64,000 nt of DNA from Pasteurella sp030783905 (GTDB lineage Bacteria; Pseudomonadota; Gammaproteobacteria; Enterobacterales; Pasteurellaceae). Made by a program: the position numbers and the translations under genes. The DNA is taken from contig CP182107.1 of NCBI GenBank assembly GCA_051122655.1, positions 248,001-312,000 on the forward strand, read 5' to 3'. Positions 1 to 8,886 of this stretch are shown here, one piece after another. The number at the start of each line of letters is the position of its first letter. Position 1 is the stretch's first letter. The notes beneath the pieces were generated by a model that was not told the DNA's origin, did not search any database, and saw nothing but the letters and a program-made list of their open reading frames with translations.

Positions 1-529
1 TTTTCTTGATACTGACAATTTCAACCCGCGCACCTGCTTGAAGCTGCTCTAAATTCTGACGAGAAAGTTTGCCATATTGTTTAAAACTTTCGACATCAAA
101 CATGACATCGCCATTGCGTGATACATAAGCATGTTGACGAGCAATCAATTTTTCAATCATGGCTATAATTTCAGGAATATGATGAGTGGCACGTGGTTCT
201 AAATCAGGGCGCAAGACATTGAGCGCATCAAAGTCTTTGTGCATTTCCGCAATCATTCTGTCAACGAGTTGGTTGCAAGATTCATTATTTTCTAATGCAC
301 GCTTGATAATTTTATCATCCACATCTGTGATGTTACGCACATAAGTTAAGTCATAACCTAAATACCGAAGATAACGAGCAATCACATCAAAACAAACGAA
401 TGTACGCCCGTGTCCTACGTGGCATAAATCATAAACCGTAATACCGCAAACATACATACCGACTTTGTTGGCATTAATAGGTTTAAAGATTTCTTTTTCT
501 CTTGTTAATGTATTAAAAATTTTTAGCAT
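1..529 (-). CDS. cysS: Cysteine--tRNA ligase, N-terminal part (cut by window edge)
   Basis: This enzyme charges tRNA-Cys with cysteine in the cytoplasm. Only the first 176 residues lie in the window; the gene continues past the left edge. Reading from the ATG at 529, the protein begins MLKIFNTLTREKEIF and contains CGITVYD, whose cysteine is a zinc ligand in the family, followed by HVGHGRT, the class I HIGH signature that binds ATP. These motifs sit near residues 28-40 as expected for CysRS. It is divergent from ppiB, with about 150 bp of shared AT-rich upstream DNA. Identification is secure from the visible part. Confidence 0.95.
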   Translation of the reverse strand, partial: MLKIFNTLTREKEIFKPINANKVGMYVCGITVYDLCHVGHGRTFVCFDVIARYLRYLGYDLTYVRNITDVDDKIIKRALENNESCNQLVDRMIAEMHKDFDALNVLRPDLEPRATHHIPEIIAMIEKLIARQHAYVSRNGDVMFDVESFKQYGKLSRQNLEQLQAGARVEIVSIKK

Positions 530-678
530 GGATTGGTTCTCTTAAGTGGATAGGAATGTTATAAATAGGACCCTACTTTTAGCATAGCGTAATTTGCTAT
601 AAACAAAGTTACTTTATAGCATTTAATGTGCTTTTATGAAATAATCTAATGATATAAAACATTTAGAGGAAAACAGAT

Positions 679-1188
679 ATGATTACATTACATACTAACT
701 TGGGTAACATCAAAATTCAATTAGATCATGAAAAAGCACCGAACACAGCGCAAAACTTTGTAAATTACTGTAAAAGTGGATTCTATGATAACACAATTTT
801 TCATCGTGTTATCGATGGATTTATGATCCAAGGTGGTGGTATGGATGAGACGATGCGTGAGAAAAAGACGAATGCGCCTATCCAAAATGAAGCCAATAAT
901 GGTTTAAGTAATAAACGGGGTACCATCGCGATGGCGCGGACATCTGATCCCCATTCTGCGACGGCACAATTTTTCATTAATGTCGCAGATAATACCTTTT
1001 TAGATCATCGTTCAAAAGAATTATTTGGTAAAAACGTGGTACAAGAATGGGGATATGCGGTATTTGGTGAAGTTGTTGAGGGTATGGATGTCGTAGATAA
1101 GATCAAAGGCGTGAAAACGGGAAATAAAGGGTTCCATCAAGATGTCCCAACAGAAACTATCGTGATTACTGCTGTGACTGTTGAATAA
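679..1188 (+). CDS. ppiB: Cytoplasmic peptidyl-prolyl cis-trans isomerase B (cyclophilin)
   Basis: A 169-residue cyclophilin that isomerises prolyl peptide bonds during protein folding. It has no signal peptide, so it should be cytoplasmic. The family core is plain: FHRVIDGFMIQGG near residue 40, with the catalytic Arg in FHRVI, and ARTSDPHSATAQFFIN around residue 86. The start is supported by AGAGGAAAACAGAT just upstream of the ATG at 679. A hairpin terminator follows at 1198. The next gene encodes an exported cyclophilin with the same core, so the two look like an old tandem duplication that split by cellular compartment. Confidence 0.96.
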   Translation: MITLHTNLGNIKIQLDHEKAPNTAQNFVNYCKSGFYDNTIFHRVIDGFMIQGGGMDETMREKKTNAPIQNEANNGLSNKRGTIAMARTSDPHSATAQFFINVADNTFLDHRSKELFGKNVVQEWGYAVFGEVVEGMDVVDKIKGVKTGNKGFHQDVPTETIVITAVTVE

Positions 1189-1197
1189 TCAGTGTTT

Positions 1198-1223
1198 CCC
1201 CTCGTAATTGAGGGGATTCTTTT
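1198..1223 (+). terminator. Intrinsic terminator after ppiB
   Basis: CCCCTC and GAGGGG form a 6-bp stem around a GTAATT loop, followed by ATTCTTTT. It lies 10 bp after the ppiB stop. The T-tract is interrupted, so termination may be partial and let some transcription reach the next cyclophilin gene. Confidence 0.6.
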
Positions 1224-1238
1224 AGGAGAAGAGAAAAA

Positions 1239-1790
1239 ATGTTAAGAATAATTACCGCACTTTTGCTTGCTGGCGTTGTTTGTGCTGCTCAAGCAAAGAA
1301 TGTGGTTTTACATACCAATTATGGCGATATTAAAATGGTGTTAGAAGAGGAGAAAGCGCCAATTAGCACTCAGAATTTTCTACATTATAGCCAAACGGGA
1401 TTTTATAATGGCTCAATTTTTCATCGAGTGATCCCTGGTTTCATGGTTCAAGCAGGGGGATTCGATGTGGGGATGAAACAAAAGAAAACGCAAGCACCGA
1501 TTCTCAATGAGGCGAATAATGGCTTAAAAAATTTGCGCGGTACGGTTGCAATGGCGCGGACGTCTGATCCCCATTCAGCCACTGCGCAATTTTTTATCAA
1601 TACCGTTGACAATGATTTTTTAAATTTTAGTTCAGAAACAGAAAAAGGCTGGGGCTATGCAGTCTTTGCTCATGTCGTAGAAGGCATGGAGGTGGTTGAG
1701 CGTATTAGTCAAGTGAAGACAGAACGTGTCGGCTTTCATCGTGATGTGCCGAAAGAGCCAGTGGTCATTCAGTCTGTCACTGTTGAGTAG
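1239..1790 (+). CDS. ppiA: Periplasmic peptidyl-prolyl cis-trans isomerase A (cyclophilin)
   Basis: A 183-residue cyclophilin with an N-terminal signal peptide (MLRIITALLLAGVVCAAQA, cleavage expected after AQA), so it should act on proteins folding in the periplasm. The core motifs FHRVIPGFMVQAGG and ARTSDPHSATAQFFIN are nearly identical to those of the upstream ppiB. The start has a clear AGGAGAAGAG Shine-Dalgarno region at about 1225. An exact uptake sequence, ACCGCACTT at 1254-1262, falls inside the signal-peptide codons, a place where sequence constraint is weak. Confidence 0.94.
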   Translation: MLRIITALLLAGVVCAAQAKNVVLHTNYGDIKMVLEEEKAPISTQNFLHYSQTGFYNGSIFHRVIPGFMVQAGGFDVGMKQKKTQAPILNEANNGLKNLRGTVAMARTSDPHSATAQFFINTVDNDFLNFSSETEKGWGYAVFAHVVEGMEVVERISQVKTERVGFHRDVPKEPVVIQSVTVE

Positions 1791-1893
1791 CGCTGTTTCG
1801 CCTCACTATTTTATATTTACTTGTTATTTTGACGGCAAGGGGAATATCTCCCCTAGCTGAGTTTCAATACATAAAGAAAGAATACAAAATTGT

Positions 1894-2685
1894 ATGCCAT
1901 TTTTTGATACACATATCCATTTAGATTATTTACAGCAAGAAACAGGCGAAACGCTTGCACAATTAGTTGAACACGCAGAACAAGCTGGCGTACAAAAGAT
2001 GTTAATGGTTGGGGTATCTGTTGATCATTTTTCAACACTGGCTCAAATGGCTGCAATGTATCCTGAGCAATTATATTACGGATTGGGACTACACCCTCTG
2101 TATATTAAGCAACATACTTATGCGGATTTAGACAGCTTACAGCAAGCGTTGGAAAAACGTTCTTTCAATTGTTGCGCTGTTGCAGAAATTGGATTGGACA
2201 GGGCAGTCGCAACATTGTTAGAAGACGGATTGTGGGAAAAACAGTGCGAATTTCTTGAAATGCAACTGATGTTGGCAAAACAATACGGGCTAACGGTCAG
2301 TTTACATTCTCGCAAAGCACATGATCAACTTATTCCTTTTTTACGGTATATTTCTTCATCAATGTATGGTATTATCCACGGCTTTTCTGGCAGCTATCAA
2401 CAAGCAACACGTTTTGTTGATCTCGGCTATAAAATTGGGGTAGGGGGAACGATTACGTATCAACGCGCTAATAAAACACGTGACGTGATTCGTCGTTTAC
2501 CTTTAGATTGTCTCGTATTAGAAACTGATGCCCCTGATATGCCAATATATGGGTTTCAAGGACAAGTTAATCGACCAGAGAGAATTGCCAATATCTTTAC
2601 TCATTTATGTGAATTAAGAGCTGAAAAGCCAGAAGAAATTAAACGCACTATTTGGCAAAATAGTTGCAAATTATTTTCAGTTTAA
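1894..2685 (+). CDS. yjjV: TatD-family metal-dependent hydrolase (YjjV-like)
   Basis: A 263-residue member of the TatD family, TIM-barrel metal hydrolases that include 3'-5' DNA exonucleases and D-aminoacyl-tRNA deacylases. Visible metal-site motifs are FFDTHIHLD at the N-terminus, AVAEIGLD near residue 96, SLHSRKAHDQ near 135, IHGFSGS near 161 and ETDAPDMP near 210. The last motif, with the run of conserved His and Asp residues, makes the family assignment firm. It resembles YjjV more than TatD itself, but the true substrate is not established by sequence. The ribosome-binding site is weak (AAAGAAAGAAT). Confidence 0.85.
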   Translation: MPFFDTHIHLDYLQQETGETLAQLVEHAEQAGVQKMLMVGVSVDHFSTLAQMAAMYPEQLYYGLGLHPLYIKQHTYADLDSLQQALEKRSFNCCAVAEIGLDRAVATLLEDGLWEKQCEFLEMQLMLAKQYGLTVSLHSRKAHDQLIPFLRYISSSMYGIIHGFSGSYQQATRFVDLGYKIGVGGTITYQRANKTRDVIRRLPLDCLVLETDAPDMPIYGFQGQVNRPERIANIFTHLCELRAEKPEEIKRTIWQNSCKLFSV

Positions 2686-2722
2686 CGTTTCATTTATCCT
2701 TTTTATGTTGAGAAGATAACTT

Positions 2723-2965
2723 ATGCTAAAAGCAAGGATGTTAGCTTTATTACGCTTTTCTTTATTACTTTCTGAGCGTAATATTTTGGTTTCAAAAGAT
2801 TGGTCTGATATACAAGTTGTTAAACCTGCATATCAAAACCAGCAAATACAAAAGCAACGACGAAAATGGGAAAAACTCTTTTCACATTCAGCGAAATTTA
2901 ACCTTATTTTAGGTATGATTCTCTTCATACTGGGTAATGTCATTGCTTTTTTGGCCTTAACTTAA
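2723..2965 (+). CDS. Small uncharacterised protein with one membrane segment
   Basis: An 80-residue protein I do not recognise by function. The N-terminal half is basic (MLKARMLALLRFSLLL, then QKQRRKWEK), and residues about 58-79 form one hydrophobic segment (FNLILGMILFILGNVIAFLAL), ending almost at the C-terminus, which suggests a tail-anchored inner-membrane protein. It starts 37 bp after yjjV on the same strand and could be co-transcribed. Its last 9 bases overlap the convergent nrdG gene end. Composition matches its neighbours. No function is inferred. Confidence 0.6.
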   Translation: MLKARMLALLRFSLLLSERNILVSKDWSDIQVVKPAYQNQQIQKQRRKWEKLFSHSAKFNLILGMILFILGNVIAFLALT

Positions 2966-3436
2966 TTGTGTAAACCGATGAATGATTTGATTAGCGGATC
3001 CTCGCCAGATAAGGCTAGGATCCGCTTTGTCTTGTTCAAATTTACCATCAATTAATACATCAATGTAAGGCAATATCTGACGTTGGAATTCGTCTTTTTT
3101 GAGTTCTGTTAGCGTATAACCTGTCCATACCCAAAGGTCTTTATCAGGGCATTCATGTTTGATACGCTTTACAAAAGGAAGCAACACGGCCAGATTTTTT
3201 GGGTGTAAGGGATCCCCGCCTGTTAAGGTTAATCCTTGGCGTTTAATTCGTGTGTCTTTCAGATCTTGGAGAATTTGTGCTTCCATTTTTTCATCAAAAG
3301 GAAGACCCGCACAAAAAGACCAGCTTTTTTTATTGTAGCAACCTCGGCAAGCATGCGTACAGCCACTGACAAAAAGTGTACATCTTGTCCCCTCCCCATT
3401 GACAATATCTGTGGGATAATATTGGACATAATTCAT
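2957..3436 (-). CDS. nrdG: Anaerobic ribonucleotide reductase activating protein
   Basis: A radical-SAM enzyme that uses a 4Fe-4S cluster and S-adenosylmethionine to make the glycyl radical on NrdD. The cluster motif CTHACRGC (CxxxCxxC) is near residue 26, and TLTGGDPLH follows near residue 93, binding SAM. The ATG at 3436 gives MNYVQYYPTDIVNGEGTRC, aligned with the E. coli start and a length of 159 residues (E. coli 154). A GTG at 3448 is in frame but would add four residues, and GTGAAG there looks like part of the ribosome-binding site. It lies 69 bp downstream of nrdD and is probably in the same operon. Confidence 0.95.
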   Translation of the reverse strand: MNYVQYYPTDIVNGEGTRCTLFVSGCTHACRGCYNKKSWSFCAGLPFDEKMEAQILQDLKDTRIKRQGLTLTGGDPLHPKNLAVLLPFVKRIKHECPDKDLWVWTGYTLTELKKDEFQRQILPYIDVLIDGKFEQDKADPSLIWRGSANQIIHRFTQLS

Positions 3437-3505
3437 GATAGGCTTCACCCTACTTGTTTTCTATAATTCCGACGTCTAGGAGCTATGCTCAGGACGTCGG
3501 ATTAA

Positions 3506-5647
3506 CTAGAGATGTTTTACTCTGCGTTTGACTTCTTCTTGTTTACCTGCATTGAATGGTCTGGCATCTGGGCTACCAAGGTAACCACAGACACGTCGGG
3601 TCACGGAGACCTTCTCGCTGTCATGGTTACCACATTTTGGGCAAGTAAAGCCTTTACTTGTGCATTCAAACTCACCACTGAAACCACATTCATAGCATTC
3701 ATCAATCGGTGTATTTGTGCCGTAGTAAGGCACTCTGTCATAACTATAATCCCAGACATCTTCCAGTGCTTTTAGGTTGTGCTGGATATTCGGGTATTCA
3801 CCATAGCAAATAAAGCCACCGTTTGCAAAAGGTGGATAAGGCAGTTCAAAATCTATCTTATCGTAAGGATTGACTTTCTTCTCCACATCTAAATGATAGC
3901 TATTGGTATAGTAGCCTTTATCCGTTACTCCTTCGATAAGGCCAAACTGTTTAGTATCTAAGCGGCAAAAACGGTCACAAAGATTTTCACTTGGAGTTGA
4001 ATAGAGACTGAAAGCATAACCTGTTTCTTGTTTCCAACGTTGCACGGTATCGTGTAAATATTCAACGATCTCAACCCCTTTTTGGCGAAGCTGTTCATCG
4101 TCATAGATATGTTTGTCACCATAAAGAGCGTTGATCGTTTCATGGATACCGATATAGCCCAAGGAAATAGAGGCACGTCCGTTTTTAAAGATTTTAGCCA
4201 CATTATCATCTGCTTTTAAGCGTACACCGCACGCCCCTTCCATATATAGAATAGGGGCCACGCGAGCTTTGGTATGTTCTAAGCGAGCAATACGTGTCAT
4301 TAAGGCTTTTTTGGCAATTGCGAGACGCTGATCTAAAAGCTTATAAAATTCGACCGCACTTTGGGCACAATGCTTGGCTTTCGCTTCAATTGCAATCCGC
4401 GGTAAATTTAAGCTCACCACCCCCAAATTGTTACGACCATCATGTATTTCTTCGCCTTCTTCCTGATACGCACCTAAGAAACTTCGGCATCCCATTGGTG
4501 CTTTAAAAGAACCTGTCACTTTCACGACTTGGTCATAATTGAGAATGTCAGGATACATCCGTTTAGATGCACATTCTAACGCAAGTTGTTTAATGTCATA
4601 GTTCGGATCATGCGGGCTGTGATTAATGCCTTTTTTAATGGTAAATACCAGCTTTGGGAAGACCGGAGTTTTATGGTTTTTGCCTAAGCCACGGATACGA
4701 TTTTTTAAAATAGAACGCTGAATAAGTTGCGACGGCCAAGTTGTCCCTAGACCAAAGCCAAAGGTCACAAAAGGTGTCTGTCCATTTGATGTATGTAGCG
4801 TATTGACTTCGTATTCTAATGATTGGAAAGCATCGAAACATTCTTTTTCAATTAATGCCTTCGCATAGGCTTCAGGTTCGGGTACTTTCCATTGAGCGGC
4901 ATTTTTTAAATGTTTTTCATAGCTTAACTGTACGTATGGCGCTAGCACTTCATCAATACGGTTAATGGTTGTGCCACCATAAATATGGCTAGCGACTTGT
5001 GCGATAATTTGTGCAGTCACCGCGGTTGCCGTTGTGATCGATTTTGGTGGTTCAATTTCGGCATTTCCCATTTTGAAACCATTGCTGAGCATCCCTTTGA
5101 GATCGACAAGCATACAGTTAAACATCGGGAAGAAAGGCGCGTAGTCTAAATCGTGATAATGAATTTCCCCTTTCTCATGTGCTTCTACGACATCGCGTGG
5201 CAAGATATAACGTTTAGCATAATGTTTTGCCACAATACCGGCTAATAGATCTCGCTGCGTAGGGATGACTTTGGCATCTTTATTGGCATTTTCATTAAGT
5301 AGCTCAACATTACTTTGCTGAATGAGACCTTCGATTTCCTGTGTGAGTTGGCTACGTTTTTCTCGTGCGAGATCCCTATCATGGCGATATTCAATATAAG
5401 CACGCGCAATTTCGGGATATTTCCCTACCATCAACGCATTTTCGACAATATGTTGAATATGACTGATATCAATTTCTTGTTGATAGCGGGTGAAGATTTC
5501 ATCGCATACTTGTTGTCCAATTGCGTAACAGTAGCGTTCATCTTCGATATTCACCGCCTGTGCGGCTTTTTTAATTGCATTAATAATACGCTGGATTTCA
5601 AATCCCGTGCGTGAACCATCACGTTTAATTACAAAGAACGTCGCCAT
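3506..5647 (-). CDS. nrdD: Anaerobic ribonucleoside-triphosphate reductase
   Basis: A 713-residue class III reductase that makes dNTPs from NTPs without oxygen, using a glycyl radical. Domains in order: an ATP-cone at about residues 3-95 (FFVIKRDGSRTGFE), the catalytic barrel, a zinc-binding region ECYECG...CPKCG at about 644-670, and the C-terminal radical loop with GYLGSPDARPFNAGK. The radical glycine lies in GYLG. Full length compared with E. coli (712). Transcribed with nrdG. Two NrdR operators lie 40-90 bp upstream of the start and a CRP/FNR-type dyad lies further up, consistent with control by the nucleotide pool and by oxygen. Confidence 0.97.
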   Translation of the reverse strand: MATFFVIKRDGSRTGFEIQRIINAIKKAAQAVNIEDERYCYAIGQQVCDEIFTRYQQEIDISHIQHIVENALMVGKYPEIARAYIEYRHDRDLAREKRSQLTQEIEGLIQQSNVELLNENANKDAKVIPTQRDLLAGIVAKHYAKRYILPRDVVEAHEKGEIHYHDLDYAPFFPMFNCMLVDLKGMLSNGFKMGNAEIEPPKSITTATAVTAQIIAQVASHIYGGTTINRIDEVLAPYVQLSYEKHLKNAAQWKVPEPEAYAKALIEKECFDAFQSLEYEVNTLHTSNGQTPFVTFGFGLGTTWPSQLIQRSILKNRIRGLGKNHKTPVFPKLVFTIKKGINHSPHDPNYDIKQLALECASKRMYPDILNYDQVVKVTGSFKAPMGCRSFLGAYQEEGEEIHDGRNNLGVVSLNLPRIAIEAKAKHCAQSAVEFYKLLDQRLAIAKKALMTRIARLEHTKARVAPILYMEGACGVRLKADDNVAKIFKNGRASISLGYIGIHETINALYGDKHIYDDEQLRQKGVEIVEYLHDTVQRWKQETGYAFSLYSTPSENLCDRFCRLDTKQFGLIEGVTDKGYYTNSYHLDVEKKVNPYDKIDFELPYPPFANGGFICYGEYPNIQHNLKALEDVWDYSYDRVPYYGTNTPIDECYECGFSGEFECTSKGFTCPKCGNHDSEKVSVTRRVCGYLGSPDARPFNAGKQEEVKRRVKHL

Positions 5648-5687
5648 TTTTTTACCCTATTTTTATCTCTATGACCCAAGAATGGAG

Positions 5688-5703
5688 ATACTATATATAG
5701 TTA
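5688..5703. promoter_or_regulatory. NrdR box 1 upstream of nrdD
   Basis: ATACTATATATAGTTA has a perfect 12-bp palindrome (ACTATATATAGT) and matches 12 of 16 positions of the NrdR operator consensus ACACwATATATwGTGT. It is centred 48 bp upstream of the nrdD start. A second box lies 31 bp away, centre to centre, the spacing typical of paired NrdR sites. Confidence 0.85.
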
Positions 5704-5718
5704 AAATTTTATTTTCAA

Positions 5719-5734
5719 CCACAAGATATAGTGT
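5719..5734. promoter_or_regulatory. NrdR box 2 upstream of nrdD
   Basis: CCACAAGATATAGTGT matches 14 of 16 consensus NrdR positions, including the full right half ATAGTGT. Centre 5726.5 against 5695.5 for box 1, a separation of exactly 31 bp (three helical turns), so a repressor could bind both on one face. Confidence 0.85.
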
Positions 5735-5849
5735 TTTTTATGTTCATTTAAGGATGAAAAGACAGCGCTATTAAGCCTTACTAATTGGTTTTATTGGGAA
5801 AATTTTTATTTGAAATTAATAACTATTCTCAATAATTTTTATTAAAAAT

Positions 5850-5863
5850 GTGATCGAGATCAA
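5850..5863. promoter_or_regulatory. CRP/FNR-type dyad upstream of nrdD
   Basis: GTGATCGAGATCAA matches the FNR consensus TTGATnnnnATCAA at nine of ten defined positions. With flanks, TGTGATCGAGATCAAA also fits CRP (TGTGA-N6-TCACA) at nine of ten. It lies about 200 bp upstream of nrdD. An FNR role would make sense for an anaerobic enzyme, but the distance is long and the regulator cannot be decided from sequence. The rest of 5735-6059 is AT-rich with no gene seen. Confidence 0.45.
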
Positions 5864-6059
5864 AAAATGTGAGAATAAAGTGTCAGTTTGTTAAGAGGGG
5901 GAATGATTGGATAGTTGCTCGATATCGTTTAACAGGCTGGAATGGATTGGTTTTCTTTTGTCAATCATTGCGGTTATGGCCATCAATAAAGCTACAAAAA
6001 ATGGAAAGCGGATTAATTCTGCTTTCCATTTATCTAGGATGATCATTGCCTCTAGCGGA

Positions 6060-7358
6060 TTACGCCGTAAAAGGATCGCGTAAAATCATGGTTTCTAGGC
6101 GATCAGGACCTGTGGAGAGGATATCAACGGGCACACCTGTGACTTCTTCAATACGTTTTACGTAGTTACGGCATGCTTCTGGTAATTGGTTTACATCGGT
6201 TACACCGAACGTATTTTCTTTCCAGCCTGGCATGGTCTCATAAATTGGTTCAACACCTTCCCAGTCTTTTGCTGCTAATGGAGCATATTCAAGGATTTCA
6301 CCATTTGGCATTTTATAAGCGACACAGATTTTGACTTCATCGAAACCATCTAACACATCCAGTTTGGTCATACAGAAACCTGAAATTGAGTTGAGCTGAA
6401 TGGCACGGCGAATCGCTACTGCATCGAACCAACCACAACGACGTGGACGACCAGTTACTGCACCAAATTCGTTCCCTTTACGCGCAATTTCTGCACCAAT
6501 CTCATCAAAGAGTTCTGTCGTGAATGGGCCACCACCAACACGTGTACAGTACGCTTTGATAATCCCTAAAACATAGTCTAAATTACGAGGACCAAACCCG
6601 GCCCCCGTTGCTACGCCACCTGCGGTGGTGTTTGAACTGGTGACGAATGGATAAGTGCCGTGGTCAATATCTAACATCGTGCCTTGTGCACCTTCAAATA
6701 GGATATTGTCCCCATTTTTACGAGCTTTATCTAAAATAGTTGTCACATCAGCGACCATACCGGTGATGATATCAGCCACGGCCATCACATCATCTAAGGT
6801 TTTTTGGAAATCAACGGCTTCAGCTTTGTAGTAATTGACTAGTTGGAAATTATAGTAGTCTAAAACGGTTTTGAGTTTTTCAGCAAAGGCTTCGCGATTG
6901 AATAGATCACCAACACGTAAACCACGACGTGCAACTTTATCTTCATAAGCAGGGCCAATACCACGTCCGGTTGTTCCAATTTTGTTTTTACCTAAAGCGG
7001 CTTCACGCGCATGATCCATTGCGACATGATAAGGTAGGATTAAAGGACAGGCTTCTGAGATTAATAAACGTTCACGAACATTAATGCCACGACTTTCAAG
7101 TTCGCCCATTTCTTGCATTAATGCAGCAGGAGAAAGTACGACACCGTTACCAATCAAACAGGTCACATTTTCACGTAAAATACCAGATGGAATTAAACGA
7201 AGTACGGTTTTTTCACCGTTAATAATAAGGGTGTGACCTGCATTATGACCACCTTGATAACGCACCACATATTTCACTCGGTCAGTTAATAAGTCAACAA
7301 TTTTTCCTTTACCTTCGTCGCCCCACTGAGCGCCTAAGATAACAACACTTTTTCCCAT
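6060..7358 (-). CDS. purA: Adenylosuccinate synthetase
   Basis: A 432-residue GTP-dependent ligase joining IMP and aspartate, the first committed step from IMP to AMP. The N-terminus carries the P-loop-like GAQWGDEGKGK with the catalytic Asp, followed by GGHNAGHT near residue 37, the His that acts as acid. GTTGRGIGPAYEDK near 128 and TTAGGVATGAGFGP near 240 are also family hallmarks. Length matches E. coli (432). It is a single gene, separated from lysC by a strong terminator. No PurR operator was found in the upstream 175 bp. Confidence 0.98.
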   Translation of the reverse strand: MGKSVVILGAQWGDEGKGKIVDLLTDRVKYVVRYQGGHNAGHTLIINGEKTVLRLIPSGILRENVTCLIGNGVVLSPAALMQEMGELESRGINVRERLLISEACPLILPYHVAMDHAREAALGKNKIGTTGRGIGPAYEDKVARRGLRVGDLFNREAFAEKLKTVLDYYNFQLVNYYKAEAVDFQKTLDDVMAVADIITGMVADVTTILDKARKNGDNILFEGAQGTMLDIDHGTYPFVTSSNTTAGGVATGAGFGPRNLDYVLGIIKAYCTRVGGGPFTTELFDEIGAEIARKGNEFGAVTGRPRRCGWFDAVAIRRAIQLNSISGFCMTKLDVLDGFDEVKICVAYKMPNGEILEYAPLAAKDWEGVEPIYETMPGWKENTFGVTDVNQLPEACRNYVKRIEEVTGVPVDILSTGPDRLETMILRDPFTA

Positions 7359-7484
7359 AGTATTTTCCGCCTTAAGCTTTGTATATAAATAAAATGAACA
7401 ACGGATTACTTTACTATTTTCTTACATTAATCTCAATGTAATTTACGTTTTTATTTGAGGAGAGAGATGAATTGTAGAAGGTAA

Positions 7485-7521
7485 AAACGGTTAAGTATGC
7501 TTTCTTTTTACTTAACCGTTT
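7485..7521 (-). terminator. Intrinsic terminator after lysC
   Basis: AAACGGTTAAGT (7485-7496) pairs perfectly with ACTTAACCGTTT (7510-7521). Read on the minus strand it lies just past the lysC stop and is followed by a short T-rich stretch. It insulates purA from lysC transcription. Confidence 0.8.
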
Positions 7522-7533
7522 CTTTATTGAGCA

Positions 7534-8886
7534 TTATTCAAACAGATGCTTATGTAATGCAGCAACGACTGCATCAGCATGTGCATTGCCGACCAGAATA
7601 CAGACATTATTGGTACTTGCACCATAACTGATGGAACGGATATTATAATCTGCTAAGGTATCAAAAATACGCTTTGCGATGCCGGAGGTAATATGTAAAT
7701 CGTTACCGATTAAGGCGACTAAAGCGAGATCACTGTCCACTTTAACACTACAACATTGGCTTAATTCGTCAATCAGTTCAGTTGAAAGTAAACTGATCCC
7801 AGAAGAAGCTGAACCTGTTTTATCCAAGGTCAGCGCGATACTGACCTCTGAGGTCGTGACCACGTCCACAGAAATTTTATGTTTGGCTAAAATCGTAAAC
7901 ACGTTAGCGAGAAAGCCTTGTGCATGTAGCATATTTAAGCTAGAAAGAGTCAGTAGGGTTTGATCACGTCGTAACGCAATGGCGCGGAAAGTGGGTCTTG
8001 GTTGAGGATCGCGTGTGACCCAAGTTCCCCCGGCGTCTGGTGCTTTGCTAGAACCAACATAAACAGGAATATTACTCCGTACTGCGGGTAACAATGTGGC
8101 GGGATGTAACACTTTTGCGCCAAAGGTCGCCATTTCAGCGGCTTCCGAAAAACTCATGGTATCAATACGTTTCGCATTCGGTACAATTCGTGGATCAGTA
8201 CTATAAATACCTGCCACATCCGTCCAAATCAGTACATCTTTTGCATTGAATACTTCAGCTAATAATGCAGCAGAGTAATCACTACCACCTCGACCTAATG
8301 TGGTGGTTCTACCTTGTTCATCTCGACCAATAAAGCCTTGGGTAATAATCAACTCACCACGATCAATCAAGGGTTTCAACATATGTGTACTGTTTTCTTG
8401 TGTTTTTTGATCATTTGGGATCGCTTTCCCAAAATGACTATCTGTGGCAATAATATTACGCACATCGACCCAAGTGGATTGTGTATTTAATTCCCGTAAG
8501 ATTTCAACAAAGATCAGAGAAGACATCATTTCCCCATGACTGATCAGTTCATCAGTAAGGGCGGGAGACGTTGCTAGGCTTGCCGCTTCAGCAAGCGAGG
8601 CAATATTCGCCAGTAACTTTTCAACTTTATTGCGTACTAGGCGATCATCTTTTAATTCAGAAAGGATATTTTCTTGAATTTGGCGAACTTCATTGATTAA
8701 TTTAGCGCGTTCTTCGTTGTCACAGCCATTTGCTAGCGCCACGAGTAAATTGGTGACCCCTGCGGACGCGGACAGCACGACAACTCGAGTATTGGGATCA
8801 TTAATGACGATTTTAGCTGAGGCGGACATAGCCGCATAATTAGCGACACTCGTGCCACCAAATTTAGCAATAGAAAGATGAGACAT
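7534..8886 (-). CDS. lysC: Lysine-sensitive-type aspartate kinase
   Basis: Phosphorylates aspartate, the first step of lysine, threonine, methionine and diaminopimelate synthesis. The 450-residue monofunctional form with SIAKFGGTSVANY at the N-terminus and FGAKVLHPAT near residue 245, then two C-terminal ACT domains, matches aspartokinase III (E. coli LysC, 449). The ATG at 8886 is chosen because AGGAG sits 8 bases upstream; an in-frame GTG at 8904 would place that AGGAG inside the coding region. The proA stop region is 120 bp upstream. I saw no room or conserved core for a lysine riboswitch. Lysine sensitivity is inferred from the family. Confidence 0.93.
   Translation of the reverse strand: MSHLSIAKFGGTSVANYAAMSASAKIVINDPNTRVVVLSASAGVTNLLVALANGCDNEERAKLINEVRQIQENILSELKDDRLVRNKVEKLLANIASLAEAASLATSPALTDELISHGEMMSSLIFVEILRELNTQSTWVDVRNIIATDSHFGKAIPNDQKTQENSTHMLKPLIDRGELIITQGFIGRDEQGRTTTLGRGGSDYSAALLAEVFNAKDVLIWTDVAGIYSTDPRIVPNAKRIDTMSFSEAAEMATFGAKVLHPATLLPAVRSNIPVYVGSSKAPDAGGTWVTRDPQPRPTFRAIALRRDQTLLTLSSLNMLHAQGFLANVFTILAKHKISVDVVTTSEVSIALTLDKTGSASSGISLLSTELIDELSQCCSVKVDSDLALVALIGNDLHITSGIAKRIFDTLADYNIRSISYGASTNNVCILVGNAHADAVVAALHKHLFE

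Noticed and set aside
1838..1854. Hairpin AGGGGA/TCCCCT after ppiA as terminator
   Set aside because: The stem is sound but no T-run follows it.
7359..7484. PurR operator upstream of purA
   Set aside because: No match to the ACGCAAACGTTTGCGT-type palindrome could be found by eye.
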